64,000 nt of DNA from Amphiduros pacificus (Eukaryota > Annelida > Polychaeta > Phyllodocida > Hesionidae). A model generated the notes under the pieces. That model saw only the letters and a program-made list of their open reading frames with translations, did no database searches and had not been told where the DNA came from. Shown here one piece after another: positions 1-12,797 of this stretch. Every line of letters begins with the position of its first letter. Position 1 is the stretch's first letter. The position numbers and the translations under genes are program-made. The stretch covers positions 37,454,561-37,518,560 of the forward strand of contig OX439004.1 in assembly GCA_949316495.1 (NCBI GenBank), given 5' to 3'.

Positions 1-1379
1 AATCTTGACATCGCTCTCTACAATATAATTTTGGTTAAGGCCAAAAAATCTGAGCAGGTATTTTGAGGTTTTTTTTCAGGTTAGGCTTTCTAATCATTAC
101 TTTTTCGTAACTGGATTCTTGCAATAACAAACAGCAGCACCAAACACACAGTGCAGTCAAGACATCTATTGGATCATGCATAAATAAAAATAAAAAACAA
201 GTTCTGGAGAGACCCTTCATTCACACATATAAATCCTCAAATTTGTATTCTTTTTGTTCCATGAAAATATGTTCATACTATATGGTCACCAAATTCTCCT
301 TGTACGACAACATCTAATCACAAATATGTGTGACCACATGTATTCTTATTCATGACTGTTTGAGTCAAGCTACCACAGCATGCATATCCGATTTCAGCTC
401 TGATGAACTCAGACGAGTTCACAGTATCTGCCAGAAATTTAATACATTGCAGACTGCCAGGGAAGGTTCAGGTAAAAGGAAAAATGGATATAAAAGGCAT
501 GGGATTTTTGGCAGGCATGTTTTCTTTGAGCTGAGCAGTTCCTATTACATCTTTTGCACAATGGGTCTGACATTTTAACCATGGCAATATTGTTTGAATG
601 TGCAATATAATCTACCTATTAGCTGCGTGCTATTAATATGATGAATACTACTGTCTCATTTTCTCTATCTATCATGTCTTGCATTCAACATAATATTCAT
701 ACTGTAACAAAGCCTAATGTCACATAAATTAACTAATTCTCTGAATTAAATCTGTGTAAATCATTCACACGTCATCGTGTCTTGTTCTTTCCTTTGTCTG
801 ATCCGTTATTCCAGTATTTCTTGTGAACATAATATGAGAGATATAAGCAATATGATAAGCTAAGAATAGAAAAAGATTCAGTGAGAGGTTGTAAATGATT
901 TATAACATGCACTTTCGATCACCAAAAACAAATCCTGCACAGACAGACCTGTCTCAGATGCTAGTTCTTTGCTGGCTTTTAATTGGGGCAACATCTTTCA
1001 GTGTACTGCCCTTTCATCAATGTTAACATATTAATACTTTCTCTCATCACAAGTGATGATGAGTCTACAACAATGCAGCTGTGACAATGATCGTGATTAA
1101 ATATTTGCAACTCTTGGTTTCCTATTTCACTGAATTTGCAAATGGAAACCAGTTATGACCTAGGGTTAAATCTACAGGCAGAAATGAGTTATTGCTGCAT
1201 AAAATCATCAACCTATTTTTTCAGCAAAATGTTACCACAGAATTACCATGTAGAGTCCGTTGAAAATCTACAAAACCTATTTGAAGTCATGTGTGTAGAG
1301 AGAATTGTGAAACTGCAACGCTGAAATCAACAGATTTAAGAGCGATGCACTTGTGTAAATCACAATTAGAAGTGTGAAA

Positions 1380-1740
1380 TAGCCGATTTAATGTAGTGTT
1401 GTGTTTGCATGAGGACGGAGACTGCCATCAAAGGTCAAGCATGCCCGGCCCATCAGAGGGCTGGGAATTAGAGAATTGATTATAGTGCAGTATTTGCATG
1501 ACTCGGGGGTTTAATTGTTGCTCTCAGGTATGACAATAATGCCTCCACCCGCACAATGCCGCCTCTCCAGCCTCATCCTCCATTCCCACACCCCCATCTG
1601 TCCCTACCTCGTCCCATCATGCATCATTCGGCAAGGTCAATAGGTTGGCTGCTGCAACAGCTCAGCACCTGGTTTGGGGAACAACCCAAGCGAATGTCAA
1701 ATGCAAGCGTCCCAGCCACTTCTTGCGGTTTCCCAGGTGA
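1380..1740. promoter_or_regulatory. Candidate conserved non-coding or enhancer block
   Basis: This block is less AT-rich than its surroundings and is not open in any frame as a sensible exon. It contains the POU octamer ATTTGCAT at 1492-1499, nearby TTGATTA and TTTAATTG homeodomain-type cores, and CAAAGGTCA, which resembles a nuclear-receptor half-site. A regulatory role is inferred from composition and motifs only. Confidence 0.2.
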
Positions 1741-3129
1741 AGCATTCATGTCTTTATTTGCTGTTGACCGTTTTATGTGTCCACTTTGTCCGTATCAATG
1801 GTCAGTGCTTGTTTTCAAAGTTTCCATATTGTATTTGCTCAAGTGGTTTGCTTGTCTCAATATTTTGATATCATCATAATGATCAGTGGGCAACAACCTA
1901 TTTACAATCTTGATAAATTTAAAACCCATCATCTACAAACCAAATTGTCATTATGGTTAATATAGTGACCCAAAATAAAAGCCTCATCACTTCAACGGCT
2001 ATCCTTTCTGGTCACAGACTAGAGAGACGTCTTTTCAATGACAAATAGCTAAAATGTCCCGAGACAGAACAATACAAGTTTCCTCTTTGACTTGACTCGT
2101 CCATCTTTGTATGAAACGGCAACTAATAACCATCATATCCTCTCATGGCAACGACTGACTCTTCACAAATCAGACACTTATATAGTGATGAGAAAACCTC
2201 AAATACATCAAGAGTCATTATGATTCAGACCCAATCTAACAAATTTATTGTTTCAGATGAATGACTGCACTGAGCCAGATACTTCAATAGGCAGCAACTT
2301 TGGAATGACCAAATATATTTACATAATCAATTCAGGTCACAACTGAGAGTGACCTGTTTGAGGTCTGAAACCAACTGATAAAGGCACAAATATAATTAAT
2401 TCAATAAAATGATAATAAATGAGAAGCATGCAAATGTAAGCGTCACAGACATCCATGTCATGCAAGTCTGACATGTTTATGATCATGATGAGGGCCTGGC
2501 AACCATCTTTGGGCACCCCAGATCATGACTGGGAGATGAGCAATGGTGACATGAACGGGGTCTGGTGGGCATGGTTAGCAGGCATGGCTCAACAACTATC
2601 TCATCAGCCATATTTGTGAGATAAGTTTATATGGTTAAAATCAGACATTTTACTTCCCTATATTGGGTTGCACTGGGCTACTTCATGATCTTATCAAGTT
2701 ATGACCCAACATGATAAAAACAATTAAATATATAAGGCTGAACATATCCTATCACTCCATTTGGCATAATATGTTCACTAGATGGCACTGATATTGGTGC
2801 ATGCACATGACACACTATGGTCACGATTAAGTGTGACCTTATAGATGTCTGCTGCAGTGAGAGGCCAGATTTGCCAGCCATCCCTAGCCAGCCCCTCATC
2901 ATCAATATCCCAGCAATATTAACCATCTTAACCTCGACATGCTCTCTGTTCTCTATCATTCCTACTTCAGCATCTTATAGATTACTGATACCTCATCCAA
3001 GTCTCTCTACCAAAATTTATGAAAACCTTTTAGAAAAAGCATGGTAATTCCAATAATCAAGCAAAGAAGTTTTACTATGTCTATTACCCAGCAACACTCA
3101 TAGGTTTCTCATTACTGAATCACTGGATT

Positions 3130-3400
3130 TCTGATAAAGTTTCCTCATTTGGCACTTATTGGGTTAGTGAAAAGTTTCCTTTTTAGTCACTGGAGAGGCT
3201 CATGGCAAAATTTTCCTCTTGGGATAGCCAAGGGGTTAATGAGAGAAAGATGTTCCCTCATGGGTAATGACAGAACTAATGATAGATATTTCCTCATGGG
3301 GCTCAAAAGGTTAATCATCTTGAAGGGAGTATGATATTTCCTCATGGGCACGCAAAGGGCTAATGACAGACTGATATTTCCTCATATGGACATCTACATG
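3130..3400. repeat. Degenerate short tandem repeat
   Basis: Roughly 50-60 bp modules recur, each with a TTTCCTCATGGG-like core followed by AAAGGGTTAATGA. Copies have diverged strongly, so the array is old. No gene overlaps it. Confidence 0.5.
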
Positions 3401-5474
3401 CATCAATAACTTTAATGGGGACGAGGCATGATATGGGCCAATAACTGCCTGTGTTGCATTCACAATAGGCTGCAAGGTATTATACATATATGGATGTGTA
3501 CATATATAATCATAGTCCCTGAAAAAAATTTTATGGAGCCTATCATCCATGTAAATGATAACAGTTACTTCTGCAATATTATCACATCTAATACATTATT
3601 ATAAAATTTTAAGATCATTGTCCCAACAATTGATTATGATTGTTGTTCCAAATTGGTGACAATTTTTGGTTAGGTGAATTCTTTTAACTGCATAGTACAT
3701 GATCAAAGGACATGTAAAACATGTATTTCTTATTCGATTCTTTTCCTGCTTCAGAGGAAAACTATAGTTGTTGAGATATGCAATGATTACCATAAAAAAC
3801 ATTCTATATCATGAAATAGCATTGCTTGGAACATTTCTAATGCAGCAAAACTTGGAAAAAAATTATTGGTACATGATGTATATGCAGTTTGGAAGGTTTT
3901 CTTGTAAAAAAATAAAACCACCAGATCACTTTTCAGAGACACAATTTTAAAATGCCCAAACTAAATTGCGTGCACTATTTGGAGCATTTCAATACAACAC
4001 AAAAGAAAAGTTTGCTTGCATTTACTGTGGGTACCATCATGCGCTTGTCACCTTGTCTCTTCTTTCACAGGATCGTGTGTAAAATATCCTGATATTTGGC
4101 AAATGACAAGGAATTGCTCATAGAACTATATAGCCTTACTAAAAAAACACACACAAAAAAATGGTAGTATGGGCTAGGATCTCACAACTTGAAGCTCTAT
4201 TGATTTCTCCCAGCATGCTCTGCTGCTAGCTTTTGTATACTGGAATTTATAGAATCTATTTTTGTACAAAAATTGATTCCTTGCCTTCCTTTGGAACCCA
4301 TTACCATAATTACGAGCCAGACAAAAACATGACAAATTTTACATTATATGCTGGTTGTAGATTTGTTTTCAATAAGCTAAATAATATGCATGTATGAACA
4401 ATAGACTTTCATGGTTATATTTATTTCAACCTTTATATTTTATGCCCTTTCCATGTTTAAACATATTCCTTATCCATCTTGTTCACTATTGTCATTCTCA
4501 TTCAAAGTTAACACTTTCTGAAAAGGAACATTCCTCAAATATGCAAGATTATTTAATGAAAATGTTTCTGTTATACTGGTCATGATGAACGAATTAGCTT
4601 ACCAGGCCTTGATCAATACGTTTTAATGCATTTATAGTGTACACAATACATCTACCGCTAAGCTCAAACACAAATATTTATCTGCACGTCCATTTTAATT
4701 TCATCCACTTGAATGAGGAAATTCCAAATTTGAAGTCTTTAAATTTGCACACAAAAAATGATAAATTATATATATTCCCTCGTTATGTTCATAACCAAGG
4801 GAAAAAATAAACTTTAATTGAGGGCAGATATATTTATGGTCATGCATAAATTCATAAGGATGGCCAAATAAGGTTACAAAGGGACAAAGTTGAGCCCTCG
4901 TTGGTCAAGTTCAGCTATTGCATAACCCTATTCAACCCCAAATACCAGAGGCAAGGTATGCACTTCATTCAAACAATGGTCTGTGTCCTCATTCTAATTT
5001 GTACTAATTTAATTCTAACTATCATAAACTGATCATAAACTACCATAAGCTGATCTTGCCTTTTTTATATTCAGAATAGAAATCGTAAATGATAAATTAT
5101 CCAAAAATTATAGTTCTGGAGAGAATCCCTCTTCAGACAGGAATGCCAAGACTGAAATAATGATGTGGTTTGGACACAGCTCACACTTCCATCCCATGAT
5201 TATAATGATTATGTAACAAAGATAATCGAATCCCTTCACATAGGAAGCACTGCCTGAACACTGCTGATCAATATAATCATCTTAATCACACTTCACTTAA
5301 CATTATCTAACCATCTACATGCTCGTTTAATTGGTGTGATCAATCTAGTGATTTTTCAATGCTGCTGATCATTATAATGTTCATCATGCTCCCGGGACAC
5401 TGGGGATGAGTGGTTAAGGCAGTGCACAATTATTAACCCTCTCCCGTCCACGTGTCCTCCTGGTCCCAAGGGTA

Positions 5475-5493
5475 CCCCCCCCCCCCCCCCCCC
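5475..5493 (+). repeat. Poly-C tract (19 C)
   Basis: An uninterrupted run of cytosines in AT-rich DNA. The complementary G run could in principle fold as a G-quadruplex. Its length may also be affected by sequencing error. Confidence 0.8.
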
Positions 5494-6229
5494 TAAACAT
5501 GAATCTATTGATTCTGTGATGGCGACAAGGATACCGGGATTATAAATATACATTATAATGGACATATTAACAGATTAGTAATCATTAACTATGAACTTGA
5601 CCTTCCTATATTGATCATGTAAAATGCCAATCAAAGGTCTTGGATTGTGAATTCTTGCCATAGTTTCTCGTTCTATGAATGAGAATGCTCATTGGTTGAC
5701 TGACCCACCCTGGACTCGCTACAGCTGTGTTTTACTACCATATTTAACTAACCTTGTTTTATCACATCAATAGTTTTGTTTGCTGGGTTACTCTATCCTA
5801 TTTATATTTCCTAATGATATGGCCCTCATCAGTAGTCCAGCCAATCTGATCAATATCTGATCTCTTTTGTGAGGGAAACAAATATTTGAATTAAACTTGA
5901 ACAAGAACACTTAAGATCATTGTTTAGATATATTTCAGGATTAATTCTCAATAGAACAAGGCCTACAGAAACTTGAACAATACTTTAGAAGAATTAACAT
6001 ACATGTATACTGATATGATGGTGGTGCCCATATCCTCTCATATATGTCTGTGTCAAAAGAATAATCTGGACTAAAATATTTGAAAGCTTTGCTTAACAAT
6101 GTTTACAGGGAGAATACCAGATGTTTTGGAAGTTTCCGGCATAATCTTTAAAACCTAAAACAATGATCTGGACTTAATGATGTTATAATCATAATATTGA
6201 ATTTATGTTGATAATTCAGGTCTCTTCTA

Positions 6230-6255
6230 TTCATGAAAAACAAGTTTTTCATGAA
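6230..6255. repeat. Short perfect hairpin
   Basis: TTCATGAAAAAC, a 2-nt loop and GTTTTTCATGAA form a 12-bp perfect stem. No gene or transposon end is visible beside it. Confidence 0.6.
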
Positions 6256-8555
6256 GAGTTGACCTTTTTTACCCCAACATTCATCACCTTTTCAAGGGTG
6301 GGAAAATACAGACTACTTTGAAATGCCCATGGAACATGCATGGTCTATTTCAACTCCAGGTCATATGCTGACTGTCAACAAGCCCGAAATCACATTTTTT
6401 TCTGGTACATTTTGAACTCAACTTAGACCCTTGGATTTAAATCAGACCGTTATTGTGGTGGTGCACATACACACCAATCTAATTCACCACTCTGAATGGT
6501 TTCACGACCACTGCAAGATCTCTCCTCCATGAACAATGAGAGCTTATAAGATTTCCTCTTGCTGTGTACATAACACATAAAAAAACAACTCCGACTCATG
6601 AAAAATGCCAATGAATATAAATATTATTGTGGATATTTTGGGTTCAATTTCAGGCATGAATTGAGATTCAGCATATTTCATTCACAAGTGGAGACTTGTG
6701 ATAGCTCAAGAAGATGTAGATGAGGATCATGTCAGGAACAATAAGCATGATGAGTGTTTAATGCCAAGTATGGCATCAGATAATTACAAGACCTTTTTGG
6801 TGGTTATATAATTAAACCAGCAATTATCCATGCCCGTAAAATCATTATTGCAATATGTGTTGTTAATGGCATATTAATATCAAATGAAAATGTGTTGAAT
6901 TGTTGAAAGGTCTTTGAAATTTTTGTTCAAGATCAACACTTATCTATACATTGTAACAAGTTGTGAATTGAAATATTTCATAGAATCTGGAACCATTTGT
7001 TTCATCCTTAATTCCCAAGTGATGAATCTTTCATTATATATATGTCTTTATATCTATCTAAATGATTAGGCTAACATCTTCCCCCAATTATCTTTCAACT
7101 TCTATCATGCCCGAGAGACCAAAAATGGCTTTTCATTCATTTCCATAATGAAGGTCAATACTTGAGGGCAATGTAATAAAGTGCCTAGCATAATCCAGCT
7201 ATGAAGGTTATATAACTCAACATGTAACATGATTATGCTAGTCTACAGCTAATAATGTTACCACCATTCCTTGACAAATACTATGTACAATAATTGATGA
7301 CCACATAGATCTCTGGCTTTGTGTAAAATGCTGTGAAATTGCCCCCAGGTGCTCCCATACTCAAGGTGGTGCTTAACCTCAGTGGCCACAACACAAATAA
7401 ATGCTGCTAAGTTGGTGTTTGAATTCAAAAGTACCTGAAGGAAATATTGTGCTTAGAGGAGTTTACTCTTAAAATGAGTTTCCTCTTTAAAAGTTTGAAA
7501 AAAGTTTCTGAATTGAAAGAAACTGAGAATTAAGCTAGGAAAGATAATTTACCAATATTTTGATTTATACAGTTATGAAAGTCTTTCTGTGATAGTAATC
7601 ATGCTGTATTGTTTTAGAATATCCATCTAAAAACAAAATATGATTTTTCACTTCCTTTATATGTTGTTAGTATTTTTGGTATGAAAAGATTGATAACTTT
7701 CATAAGATGTGGGGTAATTTTATTGAAACTGCCGGGTTCAGTGGTGTGATAATGTTTTTAAAGTGTCAGATATTGCATGTTTTGGGCAAAGCTCCAATTG
7801 AGACTTAGAATACAATGTACTTTGTCACTGTAAGTAATCCTTTAATGGATATCACAGAAAATCTGTCATCAGTTTTGCAGAACACCTGTATTCAAGTGAC
7901 TTATATTGTCAAATATGAATTTTTTTAAGCTTTCAACTACCAATTCAATATCAAATTTAGAGTTCTGGTTTGGAAGCAATACCTGTCATATGGGTTTCAT
8001 TAATTATTCAGGTAATCATTTACCATGTTTACCAATGATTAAAATGCATTCACTGCATACACAAAGTATGAGATATTGACAAATTTGCATTTTAAATTTA
8101 CAAAATAAAACAGATCAATCAATTGCTGTTGGTCTCTAATGCCGAGAACCATTTATCTACCAGCAGGCAGCCAAGTGTTTTTTATTAATGTCATTTTCCT
8201 GATGGAGAAATGTTCAGTAATTACAGTAATTACTCAGTAATTTGTGTTTAAGATGACATTTATAAACTATTTTATATTTGGGGATTTATTGTACACATAA
8301 ACAAGTTCACCCAACAAATACATGTATATGATCTGATGCAGGTAATCAAGATATTCCCATGTACGGACATTATATCCCATTTGAGAATGTAGGTCGCGGC
8401 TTGCTTCTAGCATTAACAGCAAGCGAGCTGACATATAACTGGAACACACCTGACCTCATACCTAGACCAACCTCCACACTCTACCTGTGTGATTTTTGTC
8501 TCATCAACCCACTCAACTCTCATGACAAAGCTGGATCGAATCAACAAAGCCTTAC

Positions 8556-8604
8556 CTGACATAACAGCAGTGGAGATGAGCGCGATTAACAAGAGTAGAT
8601 CCAT
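8556..8604 (-). CDS. First coding exon of a secreted or membrane protein (partial)
   Basis: Reading the minus strand, an ATG at 8604 opens 16 codons (MDLLLLIALISTAVMS) plus one base, followed by the strong donor CAG/GTAAGG. The peptide looks like a signal peptide: a short acidic N-terminus, a run of Leu/Ile/Ala, then small residues suited to signal peptidase. A phase-1 intron directly after a signal peptide is common in genes for Ig, EGF or FN3 domain proteins, but the family cannot be named from this exon. Later exons were not found in 1-8555, so they probably lie beyond the left edge. A possible 3' splice site (TTACAG) lies about 10 nt before the ATG, so the 5' UTR may itself be spliced. 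Confidence 0.6.
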
Positions 8605-8639
8605 TTTGCAAGGCTGTAATGACAGATATGTGTTCTCAG

Positions 8640-8790
8640 ACTAGAGTCTTGTTTGCTGCCTCGTCCCTGTGTTCAACACGCCTTCTCCCAGCGCTACGCT
8701 TCGCTGACCGCTGCCGCTGTGAGGTAGCGACTTCCGGTGGTGACGTCACCAGGTATCTGCACTCCTTCAAAGGGAAATTCCCGCGCACAC
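8640..8790 (-). promoter_or_regulatory. CpG-rich promoter of the signal-peptide gene
   Basis: This block upstream of the minus-strand start is locally rich in CpG. It contains an ETS-type site ACTTCCGG at 8730-8737, followed directly by a 12-bp perfect palindrome GGTGACGTCACC at 8739-8750, which holds a full CRE (TGACGTCA) for CREB/ATF proteins. No TATA box is evident. Promoter function is inferred from position and motifs. Confidence 0.45.
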
Positions 8791-9134
8791 CTTCGCTGCC
8801 ATATGGTCTTTCTTGGTCATATCATGCATGATTCATGTTATTATCTTGTAGTTATCGGTGACCGTTGCCAAAATTATTGGTCATCAACCGCATAAATAGG
8901 TGACGATTTAGCCTTTGTTCTTTTCCAATGATGTTTTAGTTGTCCTTTTACTATGATACATTAGTAGGCCTTTTCCAATGATACGTTTGGTGACATTTCT
9001 CAGGATAAGTTTAGTTGCCATATCTTCGGTATCGTTGACTTTAGTTTCAATAATCTTATTGACGTCGAAAGAGAATCTTTTAGCACAGACCAAAAACCTG
9101 GATAAAGCAAGTAATGGAGATGGTAATTAATATA

Positions 9135-9180
9135 ATCTGAGAGCAATAGTAATTAGTTTAATGTTCTATTGCTCTCAGAT
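9135..9180. repeat. Perfect 15-bp inverted repeat
   Basis: ATCTGAGAGCAATAG is followed by a 16-nt AT-rich spacer and its exact reverse complement. This could be a hairpin or the remnant of a small foldback element. No target duplication was recognised. Confidence 0.6.
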
Positions 9181-9421
9181 GTTATAAATATTTAACTCAA
9201 AGTAGGGCCAAGGCTTAAGGTGCAAATCAATAAATTACAAATATTGTGTAAATCTGAATCTTACTTTTTTAAGCATGTATTTTCCATTTATTTCTGATTC
9301 GTTGTCTGAATGGACCCACACTCTGGCAAGGACTGAACACAGTGGCATGGACAGGGTACCTGTATTACTTATGAATGTGGACCTATGTAAGCTATTTAAA
9401 AATAAAATAAAATATTGCCAG

Positions 9422-9452
9422 TGACCTTGAAGTGACCTTTAAATGACCTTGA
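9422..9452 (-). promoter_or_regulatory. Three phased nuclear-receptor-type half-sites
   Basis: TGACCTTGA (9422-9430), TGACCTTTA (9433-9441) and TGACCTTGA (9444-9452) repeat at exactly 11 bp. TCAAGGTCA, the reverse complement, is the classical ERR / SF-1 / FTZ-F1 extended half-site. Binding is not demonstrated; this may be a short tandem repeat. Confidence 0.3.
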
Positions 9453-10654
9453 AAGTGAAACTCCTATTTCCGTGGCTTTTACTGTAAAATCTAGTACTAA
9501 ATCATCTGCATTATTTAAATATGAGCTCATAGTGTCCTTATTCATCAAAAACTGTTCACAATTAACAATATTAGAGCAATTAAATATTTTGGATTGATTT
9601 TCAAGGGAAATTAAAGGGGAAAATGACATGCTAGGCTATTCTGAAACAATATCTATAATAACAACTCATTGGTGGTTGATCTATGAAAGTTCATATCACA
9701 CAGCACAGGCATGGCTGCCAAAAAAGACCATCTTTGTCAGAGTCAAAAACTTTTGATTAAATAAATCTATAAAATATGTCATATTTTTCAGTAAAACAGT
9801 AAACAAACATAGTTCAATAAGAGCCATATTATTTGCATACCTGTAACATACATATATAGAAGGCCAAGTCAGAGATATTTAAACATCTGGCCAAGTGTTA
9901 TAATTTTAGGACTGTTAAAATGGCTGGCTTTTGTTACAGGTGCGAAGGCATCAAAACCTTTCTAACCCTCAGTTTGTAATGGCCAAGGGACTTAGATAAT
10001 AAAATGTACTGTGTTTATGGTAAACATCAATATTGAAAAAGATATTCTGGGATTTATTTAACCAATTTTTTTAATGAAATTTGCAAAAAAAACTTAAAAC
10101 TTGATTCCAGTTGACTGGTACGAGTGTAATCCCATTAACAAAATGGCTTTAAACAGGAAATAAATGTCATCAATTCAGAAAAATTGAGAACAGTAGAAGT
10201 ATTAAAATACTATCTAAAAATCTTCTTTTCATATCATATATTTCTTCCTGTAGGTTTCCTTCCCCTTAAAGGTAAAGATTTCACAACCAAGAATACTTTT
10301 CATAAGAATTGTTTAATTCAAAGATCATTTATATTAAGGAAAGTGCACTCAATTGCAGAAAAAAATAAAATGTTAACACAATTCTTTTTAAAATTGTATT
10401 TCTTTATTGTCAAGTTGAACAGCATTGTTCCCTGATAGATGTCCTTTTATAGAACACTTTACTGGTATTCTTTCATATTTTGTCAAATGCATAATCAATA
10501 TAATATAATATTTTTATATGAAAGTAGTAAAACGCAAATAAAGTAACAAATTGTATCTAATATATCCAGATGATATAAAAACCTCTTGGTGAAAATAAAC
10601 AATACAAAATGTACAGTTTATTAATAATTAACAGCCTTACCCTTTGATCTCAAC

Positions 10655-11269
10655 TTAAAGGGAAACTTTCACCTCTCTGATATACTTTTGTAGTTTGGAA
10701 GAGAATTATAATGCATATTGATTTGTAGGCTCTATTAATATGACCGCCCAAGAAAAACATGTTTTTTTGGAGAAAAGTAGCTCTTTCAAATGCACGTGCT
10801 AGGAAAAAAAGAATGACGTCATCGTGCGGCAATTACCTACTTACATAAATAATTAGTAAACAAACAACAATGCAACCAAAATAGCGGTGTCACGATTTTC
10901 GGTCTTAGAATTGACGCACTGTAGAATGTTTATGTGCGTTGGAAAGAACAGAAAAAATGCGACATTTTGGTGCCAAAAGCATGACAATCGGACCAATATT
11001 AGCAAAGTTATGACAAGTTTTGTGAAAATTGAAAATGATTGCAGCTCGACTGGCACGTGTAATAAATCCCGCACGATGACGTCATAGGCCCAAATTGCAA
11101 TAAATGATCATAATTTATGGGGGTTGCAAGATTAATTTTAATTGTTGGTTTGTGTTGCCATGGTTACCGCTATATATTTTTGGTCTCTGAATTTCAATGT
11201 ATTTATGTATCTATGATCATTTAATCGTATAATTTATGAAATGTATTTTACTAGAAAGTATCTCTTTAA
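10655..11269. mobile_element. TTAA-flanked non-autonomous DNA transposon (MITE)
   Basis: The element begins TTAAAGGGAAACTTTC at 10655 and ends with the inverted counterpart GAAAGTATCTCTTTAA at 11269, giving 16-bp terminal repeats with two mismatches that include a TTAA target. TTAA targets are typical of piggyBac and Kolobok transposases. Inside, TGACGTCATCGTGCGG near 10814 is matched by its inverse CCGCACGATGACGTCA near 11070, so the middle can fold back. No transposase frame is present. Family assignment is tentative. Confidence 0.65.
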
Positions 11270-12797
11270 ACATCTGGATCATTTTATTAACAATTTCAAA
11301 TATCCCAGGAAACATGGGCCAAAGGTTTAAGAGCTGTGGTTATCAACGCTTTATTGCTTTATGAAGATTTCCTTAAAATTCCTGCAAACTGTATCAAATA
11401 CAGTGAATGACTCCCTTATATTGCCTTTCTCCCGAAGTGAGGCTATATCAAAATTGGCAGAATGGGGCACTGGGTATTCAAAGTGTAAATTAAAAAAATT
11501 AAATGATAAAAGTCACATTCTTCTGGAAAACAATAATTAAGGTTTGGCATATAAATAGATGAGAAATCCATCCAGTAGTTTCTTTGGAGAAGAGAAAGTC
11601 AAATGAACAGACAGAATGACAGAAATTTTGATTTCTAAATACACAGCCATAATGGTAAACGAGGATTGCGAGCTGTTTCATAAAGCTGTAATATATCACC
11701 TTATTCTCCTGACATTTTTTAAACACTTTATACAATCTATGATAAATATTTATCCTACATTGTAGGACAGGATTACATGATACACCTGATCAAACCTCAA
11801 TGTCCAATGTGTATAAATAACAATGTATATTGCCAAGAGTGTTTGTTCAACATTTAATCATCTCAATATTTTCATCTTGCATTTCAACTGCTTTCATAAT
11901 TCTTTTGTTTAATAATTTGTATATATTTCATTTTACAATACAAAACAATAACAATGATAAGCATTTTGTATTAAATATTGTTTAGGTTATATTTCTCAGA
12001 AAGTTTTTTATTATAACTGGCATGCTGCCAATCCACAAATTTTATGGATCATTAAAATACCATTTAGTAGGGACTGTTGAACAATATGTGGAGTAACCTA
12101 TTGCTTTGAAATTTACATGTGAACTTACATTACAATTCGTCATATCTAATTATGCCCAACAAGATTTTGTATGACCCCCCTCCCCAATTCAAAAATGTAG
12201 AATTGTTATTTTAAAATAGCCAATTAAAGGTATTTTTTTAATTGAGTCAACAAATGTTAGGATTTAAATCTCCATGTCAAACTAGCTGAATATTTATTAA
12301 TAACAGCAGACCATACAAGGTTTATTAAGGTGTTTATTAAACTCATTGTATATGTGATATTCATGTTTTGCATAACATTGGAAAATTTAATTTGACCGGA
12401 TAGTGTTTTTTCTGCCTGATTTGAATCATCAAGGCAAAGTACCTGATATTTTTTTGTTTCTGGTTAGCATACTTACTGTCAGCATTAAAATGCCTTTTCA
12501 TGATGCCTAAGTCATTGGCCTCTTATTACAGTTTAGGGTCCCTGAGACCTTTGGGATTTTAGGTTCAAGGGCCAAAAATATTGTCAGGTTTGTGGGAATT
12601 CTCAGTAGTTTAATGGAGCATACATTTATGAGTATTTAACTTTTTTTTTTCACATAAAAATAAAATATCCTGAGCACAGTGAGATTTGTTCATATGATAC
12701 TATCAAAGTTTTACGGATAAAAGTTGAGGTACCATGACCATAAAGAGTGGATTACAGTTCCAGGTGAAGAATGCAATTGGGAATGACCTTTATATGA
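11270..12797. other. Intergenic, no gene seen
   Basis: AT-rich DNA between the TTAA element and the TRIM stop codon. The part nearest 12797 is expected to hold the TRIM 3' UTR; no single polyadenylation site could be chosen. Confidence 0.4.

Larger units (their letters stand above)
1..8555. other. Long non-coding stretch, probably intron 1 of the signal-peptide gene
   Basis: No open frame here shows a recognisable domain, codon bias or paired splice sites on either strand. If the exon at 8556-8604 is real, this DNA is its first intron, continuing past the window edge. Visible minor structure: a relatively GC-rich block near 1380-1740, a degenerate repeat around 3130-3400 (copies of TTTCCTCATGGG and AAAGGGTTAATGA), a run of 19 C at 5475-5493, and a short perfect palindrome at 6230-6255. 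Nothing else above 300 bases could be assigned. Confidence 0.5.
8791..10654. other. Intergenic, no gene seen
   Basis: No coding exon could be supported. The stretch includes a hairpin at 9135-9180 and a triple TGACCTTGA-type cluster at 9422-9452, listed separately. Confidence 0.5.

Noticed and set aside
10184-10435. Plus-strand 83-codon frame in AT-rich DNA
   Set aside because: Low-complexity Phe/Lys composition, no splice context or homology sign.
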